From Lachnospiraceae bacterium UBA3801 (GTDB taxonomy: Bacteria > Bacillota > Clostridia > Lachnospirales > Lachnospiraceae): a DNA stretch of 8,316 nucleotides. The notes under the pieces were generated by a model. That model was not told where the DNA came from, did no database searches, and saw nothing but the letters and a program-made list of their open reading frames with translations. Position 1 is the stretch's first letter; the number at the start of each line of letters is the position of its first letter. This document shows, one piece after another, positions 1 through 6,710 of this stretch. The position numbers and the translations under genes are program-made. The stretch is taken from the NCBI GenBank assembly GCA_002368685.1, contig DFEN01000042.1:11373-19688 (forward strand). Reading direction: 5' to 3'.

Positions 1-32
1 ACGGTTCCTGTGACAACTTTTGTGATTTTATA

Positions 33-72
33 TGGCGTTACGAAGGATAATTCGTAATGCCATTTATTATTT
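33..72 (+). terminator. Stem-loop with T-rich tail, possible terminator of an upstream gene (or operator palindrome)
   Basis: Positions 33-44 (TGGCGTTACGAA) pair with 51-62 (TTCGTAATGCCA) around a 6-nt loop. This gives a 12-bp stem with one G-T wobble (37/58). The T-rich stretch TTTATTATTT follows, interrupted by A residues, so it is not a classical run of T. On the plus strand this suits a terminator for a gene lying to the left of the window. No gene end can be assigned with confidence: two frames stay open into the stem (stops at 48-50 and 55-57) and the third stops at 11-13. The inner arms TTACGAA and TTCGTAA form a perfect DNA palindrome, so a protein-binding role is an alternative. Confidence 0.5.
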
Positions 73-83
73 CAAGCATTTTG

Positions 84-112
84 TTGTGTATCATTACGAT
101 TTTTAATATAAT
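84..112 (+). promoter_or_regulatory. Predicted sigma-A-type promoter of the lemA operon
   Basis: A perfect -10 hexamer TATAAT lies at 107-112. A partial -35 hexamer TTGTGT lies at 84-89, giving a 17-nt spacer. Transcription would start near 118-120 and leave a leader of about 58 nt before the chosen LemA start at 177. The spacer contains ATTACGA (93-99), which repeats an arm of the palindrome at 38-57 and might be a regulator half-site. The promoter is inferred from sequence only. Confidence 0.6.
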
Positions 113-153
113 ATAACCTGTAGTTTTATGGCCTTCAATGGGCCGGGTTTTTC

Positions 154-167
154 AAAGGAGAAAGGGG
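154..167 (+). promoter_or_regulatory. Ribosome binding site region deciding the LemA start
   Basis: AAAGGAG (154-160) is followed directly by AAAGGGG (161-167). The second block ends 9 nt before the ATG at 177. The upstream in-frame ATG at 138 has no purine-rich site before it and would add 13 charged residues (with QRRKG) ahead of the membrane helix. The purine-rich region therefore favours 177. Confidence 0.65.
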
Positions 168-176
168 TTAAGTATT

Positions 177-758
177 ATGGGAAGCGGAGCAACAGTTCTT
201 ATTGTGATACTAGTGATTGTAGTTGTTATAGCTCTTAGTATTATCGGATGGTATGTATCAACATCTAATAGCATCAACAGAGTTAAGCTTAAGATAGAGG
301 AGTCTCTATCAGGAGTAGAGATAATGCTGAGACAACGATATGACGTTCTCATGCAGGGAAAGAAGGTTGCAGAGCAGTACGCTCAGCACGAGCAGAGAGT
401 TTTCGAGGGCCTGAGACATCTGACACAGGTTCCTACAAATGCTACTGTCAGCCAGCTGAATGAAGCGGCAAAGTCACAGGAAGAAGTTGTGAAAGGTTTC
501 TTTGCACTGGGTGAGGCTTATCCAGAGCTAAAGAGTGCTGAGATTTTCAACAACCTTATCAACAAGCTATCTGAGCAGTCTCAGCAGTATTCTGCATCGA
601 GACGTGCTGTTAATGGAAACATCACAAAGCTTAATAACTATGTAGTTACATTTCCTACATCCATCGTTTGCAATTCTAAGGGTGTAACTAAGATGGATTA
701 TATTCATGAAGAGAATCTTAATGAGCTTAAGAATATTGATATGAATATGAATTTTTAA
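177..758 (+). CDS. lemA: LemA family membrane-anchored protein
   Basis: The protein has 193 residues from the ATG at 177, the usual size for LemA proteins (roughly 180-200). Residues 7-25 form one strongly hydrophobic helix (VLIVILVIVVVIAL and on), the N-terminal anchor typical of the family. The rest is predominantly helical. Recognisable LemA features are LRQRYD at 51-56, AYPELKS at 114-120, SRRAVN at 141-146, and NNYVVTFPTSIV at 153-164, which matches the family's 'yN..v..FP' ending. The function of LemA proteins is poorly defined; they are thought to be envelope-associated with most of the chain outside the membrane. The gene is first in a probable five-gene operon and lies 43 nt before a DUF3137-like gene, a frequent LemA partner. 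A longer start at 138 is possible but lacks a ribosome binding site. Family assignment is firm; the role is unknown. Confidence 0.9.
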   Translation: MGSGATVLIVILVIVVVIALSIIGWYVSTSNSINRVKLKIEESLSGVEIMLRQRYDVLMQGKKVAEQYAQHEQRVFEGLRHLTQVPTNATVSQLNEAAKSQEEVVKGFFALGEAYPELKSAEIFNNLINKLSEQSQQYSASRRAVNGNITKLNNYVVTFPTSIVCNSKGVTKMDYIHEENLNELKNIDMNMNF

Positions 759-801
759 GTAGAATCTCTTAAAAAGGCGTTTATAAAAAAGGAAATGAAA
801 T

Positions 802-1893
802 ATGGAACTTAGTGCATTTAGAAAAAGGCTGAAGACCGGCGATGTACATCTGGCAAATAGAGAGAAGCTCCTGGAGGAGTATAAATATTTTGCCTCGATT
901 GCTCGCAAGTCGAACATGCCCAATTTTAGGAAATATACCAGTAAGCTTGGCGAACTGACTAACGGAAATACGACAGTTACTATTATCGTGATGATTCTTC
1001 TGATTCCAGTAATAATAATGGTTATGTCGATAGCTATGCCGGTTATGCTAATGCTACTGCTGGTCTTTGCTTTAACGTCTATGGGGAAACAGAGTCCAGA
1101 GTATAAGAATTATGATTACTTTCATAGGATAGCAGATGCGAAGCTCAAGCTTTTTGATGATAAGCTAAGTGCGAATTTTACATTTGATGGAAAAGACCTT
1201 GTCGAGGAACCTTTGTCTTACGACGACGCTCTTGTTGAAGGATATATGGTTAAACCTTTTAACAAGAAAGCAAGCGGAAGGTTTACCTCTATGTGTGCCT
1301 ATGACTGGCAAAATGTGACAAACACAGATGCCTTCGAATTCATGGGCTATAAGATATACTATGAGTGGAGAGATGATGATGGCGATACCCATGAGGAGGT
1401 ATACTTTAATGGTACTATTTTTAAGTTTCGTACCAGTTTTACCACAAATGGAGCAGTCCACATCATGAGCACAACGACCAAGAAGGGCGTCATGGGCGGT
1501 GAAAAAGAGGTCAACAAGTTCAAGAAGATTAAGGATAAAGAAGTAAATATTATTGATACTGAGAACCCATATTTTGCTGAGAATTTCGACACCATAGCAA
1601 CCTATGATGATGAAGCCTATAGATTTCTAACTCCATCAATGATAGAAACTCTGCTAAATCTTCGTAGAGACTTTTTCTTTGCCATCACTCTAAAAGGAAA
1701 TGTCATGACAGTGGCTATAGATGGTAATAGTTTTAGAAATGCAGGAAAAGATGTAATGGATGTGAATAAGCCATACTTTGGTCCGAAGGATCCTGAACTT
1801 GAAATGAATCAGGAGATTGATTCCTGCAGAAAAGCGCTCATTTCCATATATGAGCTGAAGGATATACTCGATCCTGGGGCTAGATGTAATTAA
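802..1893 (+). CDS. DUF3137-like membrane protein, LemA partner
   Basis: The protein has 363 residues and its ATG is preceded by GGAAATGAAAT, an acceptable ribosome binding site. A basic N-terminal stretch (1-55) is followed by a hydrophobic hairpin at about 58-93, enough for two membrane helices split near a proline (residue 80), and then by a C-terminal soluble part of about 265 residues. That part has features I associate with DUF3137: a strand-rich block YKIYYEWRDDDGDTHEEVYF (183-202) followed by FNGTIFKFR, and the segment YRFLTPSMIETLLNLRR (273-289) followed by a strand ending in VAI. These resemble the 'ARYLLTPS.ME.LL.L' region of the family. DUF3137 genes are often adjacent to lemA, which supports the call. 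Biochemical function is unknown; a membrane role together with LemA is inference. No frameshift or missing end is visible. Confidence 0.8.
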   Translation: MELSAFRKRLKTGDVHLANREKLLEEYKYFASIARKSNMPNFRKYTSKLGELTNGNTTVTIIVMILLIPVIIMVMSIAMPVMLMLLLVFALTSMGKQSPEYKNYDYFHRIADAKLKLFDDKLSANFTFDGKDLVEEPLSYDDALVEGYMVKPFNKKASGRFTSMCAYDWQNVTNTDAFEFMGYKIYYEWRDDDGDTHEEVYFNGTIFKFRTSFTTNGAVHIMSTTTKKGVMGGEKEVNKFKKIKDKEVNIIDTENPYFAENFDTIATYDDEAYRFLTPSMIETLLNLRRDFFFAITLKGNVMTVAIDGNSFRNAGKDVMDVNKPYFGPKDPELEMNQEIDSCRKALISIYELKDILDPGARCN

Positions 1894-1900
1894 AGACTAA

Positions 1901-1916
1901 GAGGTATAAAACATTG
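1901..1916 (+). promoter_or_regulatory. Ribosome binding site and TTG start codon of the CoA-transferase
   Basis: GAGGT at 1901-1905 lies 8 nt before TTG at 1914-1916, an ideal distance. The first in-frame ATG (1926) would be 20 nt away from this site, too far for efficient initiation. Starting at TTG also keeps the whole N-terminal strand (YRVMTADEA) that homologous CoA-transferases have before the 'LIKDGD' motif. Confidence 0.7.
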
Positions 1917-3425
1917 TATAGAGTAATGACAGCCGACGAGGCTATGAGCTTAATAAAAGATGGAGATGTAATCGCTCTCAATTCCTTTCTAGGAGTTGAT
2001 AATCCGGTAGAGCTTCACGAAGCATTATATGAAAGATTTAAGAAGACGGGTTCGCCTAAGCATCTGACCTGTGTATCAAGTGCAGGCTTTGGAGTTTGGG
2101 ACGAGAATAGAGCGGCCGAAGGATATATAAGAGAGGGCGCAGTGGACAAGATCATCTGTGGACATTTCGGTGCGATGTATAGCACTAAAAAGCTGGTTCT
2201 CGAGGATAGATTCGAGGCGTATAATCTTCCGCTGGGGTGCATTTCTCATGCGCTGAGAGCTCAGGCAGGTGGACTTCCGGGTGCACTTTCGAAGGTTGGT
2301 CTAGATATATTTGTTGATCCAAGACTTGAAGGTCCGGGCATCAATAACATTTCAAAGGATGATTCGCTCGTTAAATATGTTGAGCTCGATGGAGATGAGT
2401 TTCTGTATTATAAGCTGCCTAAGATTGACGTTGCGATAATCAAGGGTACAGCTGCGGATTATAAGGGAAATATATCTTTCGAGGATATGTTTACAGCCGG
2501 CGATGCGCTGTCTATATGTCAGGCTGTAAAGGCTAATGGCGGTACAGTTATCGTTCAGGTTGACCGACTTGTGGTCAGACCCTCCAGACCTCACAGCACT
2601 ATTGTTCCGGGTTGTCTGGTGGATGCAATCGTTGAGATTAAACCAGAGCCTAGACATGCGGCTTATGAGTCACTCACAGGTAGCTTCGAAATACCTTATT
2701 CGCAGTGGATGGACTGGGCGGAAATGCTTGAGAAGCGCACGATGACTAAGAGCTTCGTTAACACCAGCGCAGAAATAATAGGTAAGCGTGCGGCGGATGA
2801 ATTAAAGCCGGATGATATAGTTAATATTGGAGTTGGCATTCCAGAGCAGGTTACCAAGTTTGCCAGACAGAGCGGAATACTTGAGAAAATAACTCTTACG
2901 GTGGAGTCTGGTGGAGTCGGTGGTTTCCCGGCTTCAGGAAAAGTGTTTGGCGCAGTTATCGGTGCGGACTCTATCTACGACATGGCAAATCAATTTGACC
3001 TTTACAATAACGGTGGACTTGATATCTGCTTCATGGGTGGTATAGAGGTTGATCAGTACGGAAATGTAAATGCCCATAAGGGTCCTGGAGCCTTTGCCGG
3101 GGTCGGTGGTTTCGCCAATATCACAGCCAAAACACCAACCGTTGTTTTCTGTCTTACATTTAACACGAAGGGGTTATCTGTAGAGGAAGAGGATGGCGAA
3201 GTTGTAATTAAGAGCGAAGGTGCTATTGATAAGTTTGTGGAAAATGTAAAGAGCATCAGCTTCTCTGCGAAGCGTGCAAGAAAAAACGGGCAGAGAGTTA
3301 TATATGTAACCGAGAGATGCGTCTTTGAGCTAGGCGAAAAGGGCCTAAAGCTCATGGAGGTATATCCAGGTATAGATAAAGAGAAGGACATAATTAGTAG
3401 ACTTCCATTTAAGCTTGAAGATTAG
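1914..3425 (+). CDS. Class I acyl-CoA:carboxylate CoA-transferase, propionate CoA-transferase/YdiF type
   Basis: The protein has 503 residues and fuses both halves of a family I CoA-transferase. Half one (about 6-240) opens with LIKDGD (14-19). Half two (about 285-500) contains NIGVGIPE (304-311). TLTVESGGVGG (327-337) contains the expected catalytic glutamate, Glu331, which forms the glutamyl-CoA thioester in this family. YVTERCVF (464-471) and PGID (485-488) near the end also match the Clostridium propionicum propionate CoA-transferase and E. coli YdiF, as I recall those sequences. The enzyme should move CoA between an acyl-CoA and a free acid such as acetate, in the cytoplasm. It is slightly shorter than propionate CoA-transferase (about 520) because a C-terminal tail is absent. 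The gene follows the DUF3137-like gene by 20 nt and precedes a cyclase-family gene by 38 nt. Fold and chemistry are well supported; the natural substrate cannot be read from the sequence. Confidence 0.9.
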   Translation: MYRVMTADEAMSLIKDGDVIALNSFLGVDNPVELHEALYERFKKTGSPKHLTCVSSAGFGVWDENRAAEGYIREGAVDKIICGHFGAMYSTKKLVLEDRFEAYNLPLGCISHALRAQAGGLPGALSKVGLDIFVDPRLEGPGINNISKDDSLVKYVELDGDEFLYYKLPKIDVAIIKGTAADYKGNISFEDMFTAGDALSICQAVKANGGTVIVQVDRLVVRPSRPHSTIVPGCLVDAIVEIKPEPRHAAYESLTGSFEIPYSQWMDWAEMLEKRTMTKSFVNTSAEIIGKRAADELKPDDIVNIGVGIPEQVTKFARQSGILEKITLTVESGGVGGFPASGKVFGAVIGADSIYDMANQFDLYNNGGLDICFMGGIEVDQYGNVNAHKGPGAFAGVGGFANITAKTPTVVFCLTFNTKGLSVEEEDGEVVIKSEGAIDKFVENVKSISFSAKRARKNGQRVIYVTERCVFELGEKGLKLMEVYPGIDKEKDIISRLPFKLED

Positions 3426-3463
3426 TGAGTAGTATGTAAGAAGTTTTGAAATGGAGAAACGAA

Positions 3464-4075
3464 ATGACTATATATGACATTTCCCAAGAGGTTTTTGGCT
3501 GTGCAGTTTTTCCGGGAGATCCTTCTCCTAAGAGAACTGTAAAGATGAGTATAAAAAATGGCGATGTCTGCAATCTGACAGAGCTGGAAATGTGTGCGCA
3601 TAACGGAACCCATGTTGATGCGCCATATCACTTTATAGAGGATGGCAAGACCATTGATGAAGTTGATATGAAAAGATTCGTAGGCTATGCTTACGTGGCA
3701 ACTCATGAAGGCGATGTCACAGCGGAGGATGCAGAGAAAATACTGAGTTCGGCAAGAGAGGCTGTAAAAGCATCTGGTACTGAGGACTGCGACGCTTATA
3801 ACAGAATTCTTGTTAGGGGAAATGCTGTTGTTACAGAAGGCGCGGCAAAGGTTTTTGCGGATAATAATATCCTTCTATTTGGAAATGAATCTCAGACAGT
3901 TGGCCCTGAGGACGCGCCTATGGCAGTACATCTAATAATGCTCGGCGCCGAGATAGTTCTTCTTGAGGGCATACGTCTTGCTGAGGTTGAGGATGGAATA
4001 TATTTATTAAATGCCGCTCCAATTAACTTGGGCGGAGCAGACGGAGCCCCTTGCAGGGCACTTCTTATGAAGTAA
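3464..4075 (+). CDS. Cyclase family protein, kynurenine formamidase-like metal-dependent hydrolase
   Basis: From the ATG at 3464 the protein has 203 residues, close to bacterial KynB-type enzymes. The start is chosen because GGAG at 3453-3456 lies 7 nt upstream; an in-frame TTG at 3446 has no such site. The family opening is visible as YDISQEV (4-10) and VFPGDP (15-20). The signature metal site HNGTHVDAPYHF (46-57) supplies His46, His50, Asp52 and His56. His156 (APMAVH) and Glu168 (LLEG) sit at the spacing expected for the remaining ligands. These residues match the binuclear zinc or manganese centre of the cyclase family (PF04199), which includes arylformamidase, isatin hydrolase and other amide or ring-opening hydrolases. 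No kynurenine pathway gene is visible, so calling it KynB would be overreach. Its position after a CoA-transferase suggests a shared catabolic route, which is inference. Confidence 0.87.
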   Translation: MTIYDISQEVFGCAVFPGDPSPKRTVKMSIKNGDVCNLTELEMCAHNGTHVDAPYHFIEDGKTIDEVDMKRFVGYAYVATHEGDVTAEDAEKILSSAREAVKASGTEDCDAYNRILVRGNAVVTEGAAKVFADNNILLFGNESQTVGPEDAPMAVHLIMLGAEIVLLEGIRLAEVEDGIYLLNAAPINLGGADGAPCRALLMK

Positions 4076-4120
4076 ATAAGCAAAAGACTTTAGTTCTTTG
4101 CAAAGAAAAAGGAGTAGCAA

Positions 4121-5572
4121 ATGATAGACTATTCACTTAAACAAAAAGTAGATGCGACATTTAGATTGATGGACGAGGTTCAGAATTCTGATCCGAAGCT
4201 CACTCTGGCGACAGGTATGACGTTAAGAGAGATGCTGAAGTATAATCTCCTTCAGTTCATAGGATTTCTTTTTGAGTCAGACGGAACGGACGGACGACTT
4301 GAGCTGGATTTTATAAGTGATTATCTAGGAACGAGAATGAACATTTCTCAGTTCATGAATTTTAAATATGGAAAATGCATGGATAAGGAATTTATAAATA
4401 CTCCTCCAAGATGCATGCTCTATATTACAAAAAGTGATCTGTCTGGTGGCATCAAAGCTAGAAGCGGAAGACCCGTTGCTAAGGAAGTGGTGGAGCTATA
4501 TAAGGAGCTTGGCGCGGCTTATGTTGCAGTGAATGGTGAGACAGTCACAGAGGTTGCTAACCTTTCAAACTTTACAATGATGCTGGATGAATTCCTGAAA
4601 CAATACGGACTCTACTTCACTGATGGAGTTGGTTCTGGTAAAGTGAATCCTAAGAGTAAGAATCTGAGAAACCACACTCAGACAGGAAAGACTGATAATA
4701 ATCTAGCTTCAAATGCAGGTAAGGCAATGTCCTCTGAAGGACTCGATGTTCAGCCGGAAGAGACTTTGGAACAGATGATGGAGGAGCTAAATACTCTTGT
4801 TGGTCTAAAGTCTGTGAAGCAGGATCTGACAAATCTGATTAACCTAGTAAAGATCAGAAAACTCCGCGAGGAACGTGGAATGAAGCAGCCGGATATCACG
4901 CTTCATCTTGTATTCTCTGGAAATCCGGGAACAGGTAAGACAACCGTTGCCAGACTTCTGGCAAAAATATATAAGGCTCTTGGCGTTGTCAGCGAGGGAC
5001 AGCTGATAGAGGTTGATAGATCTAATCTTGTGGCGGGATATGTAGGACAGACTGCGACTCAAACTGCAGAGGTTGTTAAGAGTGCTATCGGTGGAATCCT
5101 TTTTATAGACGAAGCCTATACTCTTATAAAGGGCGGAGATGAAAAGGATTTTGGACAGGAAGCCGTGGACACTCTTCTCAAGCTGATGGAGGATAACCGT
5201 GATGATCTGATAGTTATCGTTGCGGGTTATACTGACAAGATGGAAGAGTTTGTTAATTCGAATCCAGGTCTTAAGTCCAGATTTAATAAATATATTTTCT
5301 TCGCAGATTATTCTGGTGAGGAGCTTACAGAGATATTTAACAACATGTGCAAGAAGCAGGAATATGTAACAGATAAAGAGGCTGCTAAGTATGTTGAAGA
5401 GCATCTGACCAAACGCGCGAAGGAACATGAAGATAACTTCGCAAATGCAAGAGAAGCTCGAAACTATCTGGAGAGATGTATCGAGCGTCAGGCAACTAGA
5501 GTAGTAACTATAGAGAATATCAGTGATGATGAACTGAAGACTCTTACTGTAGCAGATGTAAGTGAAGAATAA
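4121..5572 (+). CDS. CbxX/CfxQ-type AAA+ ATPase with extra N-terminal helical domain
   Basis: The protein has 483 residues, with AAGGAG (4109-4114) 6 nt before the ATG. The C-terminal half is a complete AAA+ module of the CbbX/SpoVK group: Walker A GNPGTGKTT (267-275), pore-loop GYVGQTA (306-312), Walker B ILFIDEA (326-332) with catalytic Glu331, a likely arginine finger in GLKSRF (Arg387), and a sensor-2 NAR motif (442-444). Such ATPases form hexamers that pull on a protein segment through the central pore. The first 170 residues are not part of the AAA+ fold. They look helical, with two acidic loops (SDGTDGRLE at 53-61 and NGETVTE at 138-144) that loosely recall TerB-like helical bundles. 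A polar linker rich in Asn, Lys, Ser and Thr (about 171-212) joins the parts. The gene is last in the operon. A Rubisco-activase role is unlikely because no Rubisco gene is nearby. The client protein is unknown. Confidence 0.88.
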   Translation: MIDYSLKQKVDATFRLMDEVQNSDPKLTLATGMTLREMLKYNLLQFIGFLFESDGTDGRLELDFISDYLGTRMNISQFMNFKYGKCMDKEFINTPPRCMLYITKSDLSGGIKARSGRPVAKEVVELYKELGAAYVAVNGETVTEVANLSNFTMMLDEFLKQYGLYFTDGVGSGKVNPKSKNLRNHTQTGKTDNNLASNAGKAMSSEGLDVQPEETLEQMMEELNTLVGLKSVKQDLTNLINLVKIRKLREERGMKQPDITLHLVFSGNPGTGKTTVARLLAKIYKALGVVSEGQLIEVDRSNLVAGYVGQTATQTAEVVKSAIGGILFIDEAYTLIKGGDEKDFGQEAVDTLLKLMEDNRDDLIVIVAGYTDKMEEFVNSNPGLKSRFNKYIFFADYSGEELTEIFNNMCKKQEYVTDKEAAKYVEEHLTKRAKEHEDNFANAREARNYLERCIERQATRVVTIENISDDELKTLTVADVSEE

Positions 5573-5595
5573 GAAATATTTTAAAAGCTAATTTA

Positions 5596-6543
5596 TTATA
5601 AAGATATGCTGTATTCATGTTTGTAAGCATTTCGTACATCTTCAAATGTATTGAACTTTTCTTCTAGGCAGAACTCCTTGGACCAGGTCATGTAGTAAGC
5701 CCATGGAATGTGAGACTCTGCTAGTTTATTCATGTCAGGAATATATCCTACTTCAGTGATAGCTGGGACCTTGTGAGGGGTTGTATTTTGAATCAGCTCC
5801 TCGTAGCGATCCTTATAGTCAGTATATTCTTTTTCTGGAAGATATATATCCCATCCAATTACATCGACATAATCATCTCCAGGATATGACTCCTTAGTAG
5901 GCGCACTCCAAACCCACAGTAGGTTGTTTAACTGTCTCTCCTTTACGAAATAATTAAACATCAGGTGATACAGCTTTTTTGCGACCTCGCCACCTTTTGC
6001 ACCCCACCAGAACCAGGTGCCTTCTACCTCGTGGAATGGTCTCCAAAGGATAGGTATATCCTTTTCCTTAAATATTTCAAGCTGATCAGCGATATGTTTC
6101 ATATCTGAATAGAAAGCCTCGCGCTCCGGAGAGCCTTCTACTAAAACCTTACTGGCATCAAAGTCGGTGTTCTTTGTGTAGAATGCTTTGTCGCGTCCTC
6201 CTATTGGTGAAAACCAGTGGAAGCAAAATGTCAAAACAGAATCTGTGTTTTGAGAAAGCTCTAGTGCTTTTTCGAGAGTATTTCTATTTTCATAAACTTC
6301 TGTAAGACACTCCTCGTCAGCATCCTCATAATTGATGTTTGGGCTGTACGATAACATCTCAAATCCGACTACTTTTGGATACTTACCAGTTAGCTCGTGT
6401 ATCAGCTGATACTCCTCCATAGGTATTGTCTGTGTATGCTGTCCAGTAAGGATTGCATTTCCGGCAACACTTACTAAATATTCCAGAAGTTTTTTTGCGC
6501 TTGCTGACGCATTTTTATTTACAGGTAATGTATCGAAATTCAT
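5596..6543 (-). CDS. Glycoside hydrolase family 26 enzyme (beta-mannanase-like), apparently cytoplasmic
   Basis: The protein has 315 residues and covers about one GH26 (beta/alpha)8 catalytic domain with nothing attached. The acid/base motif is WRPFHEVEG (167-175) with Glu172, followed by the typical WFWWG (177-181). The nucleophile motif ITEVG (262-266) gives Glu264. TGQH (33-36), the FHWFSPIGG strand end (108-116) and the late YYMTW (282-286) also suit the family. GH26 members mostly hydrolyse beta-1,4-mannans with retention of configuration. The N terminus (MNFDTLPVNK) is polar, with no signal peptide, lipobox or membrane helix. The enzyme therefore probably works in the cytoplasm on imported mannooligosaccharides, which is inference. 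GAGG lies 7 nt before the ATG in the minus-strand orientation. The gene converges with the AAA+ gene, with 23 nt between the stop codons. Exo- versus endo-activity and mannan versus other beta-glycans cannot be decided. Confidence 0.92.
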   Translation of the reverse strand: MNFDTLPVNKNASASAKKLLEYLVSVAGNAILTGQHTQTIPMEEYQLIHELTGKYPKVVGFEMLSYSPNINYEDADEECLTEVYENRNTLEKALELSQNTDSVLTFCFHWFSPIGGRDKAFYTKNTDFDASKVLVEGSPEREAFYSDMKHIADQLEIFKEKDIPILWRPFHEVEGTWFWWGAKGGEVAKKLYHLMFNYFVKERQLNNLLWVWSAPTKESYPGDDYVDVIGWDIYLPEKEYTDYKDRYEELIQNTTPHKVPAITEVGYIPDMNKLAESHIPWAYYMTWSKEFCLEEKFNTFEDVRNAYKHEYSISL

Positions 6544-6595
6544 ATGTTATCCTCGCGTGTATAGATTTAGAAGAATCAACTATTTTCTATAGGAA

Positions 6596-6625
6596 AGGAT
6601 AACTTATAGGCTTTCTTGCTGTCAA
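6596..6625 (-). promoter_or_regulatory. Predicted promoter of the GH26 gene
   Basis: Read on the minus strand, a perfect -35 TTGACA (6625-6620) is followed by an 18-nt spacer and TATCCT (6601-6596), a 4/6 match to the -10 consensus. Transcription would start near 6588, about 45 nt before the GH26 start. On the plus strand TATAGG occurs at 6588-6593 and again at 6605-6610, 17 nt apart, flanking the -10 element. These copies may be chance or part of an operator. Confidence 0.5.
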
Positions 6626-6701
6626 CAAACTTTTGCCCTGAAAGTATGTGAAGATACGGATAAAAAAAGTCTACTTTGTGATATGTTTTTTAATTCCAAG
6701 A

Positions 6702-6710
6702 TGGTATAAT
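6702..6710 (+). promoter_or_regulatory. Predicted extended -10 promoter of hisA
   Basis: TGGTATAAT at 6702-6710 is a perfect -10 hexamer preceded by the TG of an extended -10 element. No good -35 hexamer stands 16-18 nt upstream; the nearest resemblance, TTGTGA at 6676-6681, is 23 nt away. The extended -10 could compensate. The leader would be about 45 nt and shows no attenuator or T-box, so histidine control through leader RNA is not apparent. Confidence 0.6.

Noticed and set aside
130..144. Small GGCC-N7-GGCC hairpin in the lemA leader, followed at some distance by a T-run
   Set aside because: The stem is only four base pairs and the T-run (148-152) is interrupted by GGG next to the stem; this is too weak to call an attenuator.
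138..176. Longer LemA start at ATG 138
   Set aside because: No ribosome binding site precedes it, and it would put a basic stretch of 13 residues before the helix. The purine-rich site at 154-167 fits ATG 177.
567..923. 118-codon antisense frame across the lemA/DUF3137 junction
   Set aside because: It overlaps both real genes and shows low-complexity composition typical of a reverse-strand shadow.
3464..4075. Naming the cyclase KynB (kynurenine formamidase)
   Set aside because: The metal ligands fit, but other cyclase-family hydrolases share them and no tryptophan-degradation gene is present.
4080..4101. Hairpin GCAAAAGAC / GTTCTTTGC between the cyclase and AAA+ genes
   Set aside because: It contains a mismatch and a wobble and is followed by A-rich sequence, not a T-run, so it is not a terminator. 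It overlaps no regulatory element I can name.
4844..5428. 194-codon open frame antisense to the AAA+ gene
   Set aside because: It lies fully opposite conserved AAA+ motifs, has no ribosome binding site, and its product has no recognisable domain; it is a shadow of the coding strand.
4121..5572. Calling the AAA+ protein a Rubisco activase (CbbX)
   Set aside because: The AAA+ module is of that group, but there is no Rubisco gene nearby, the extra N-terminal domain is not part of CbbX, and the inferred host is a fermentative anaerobe.
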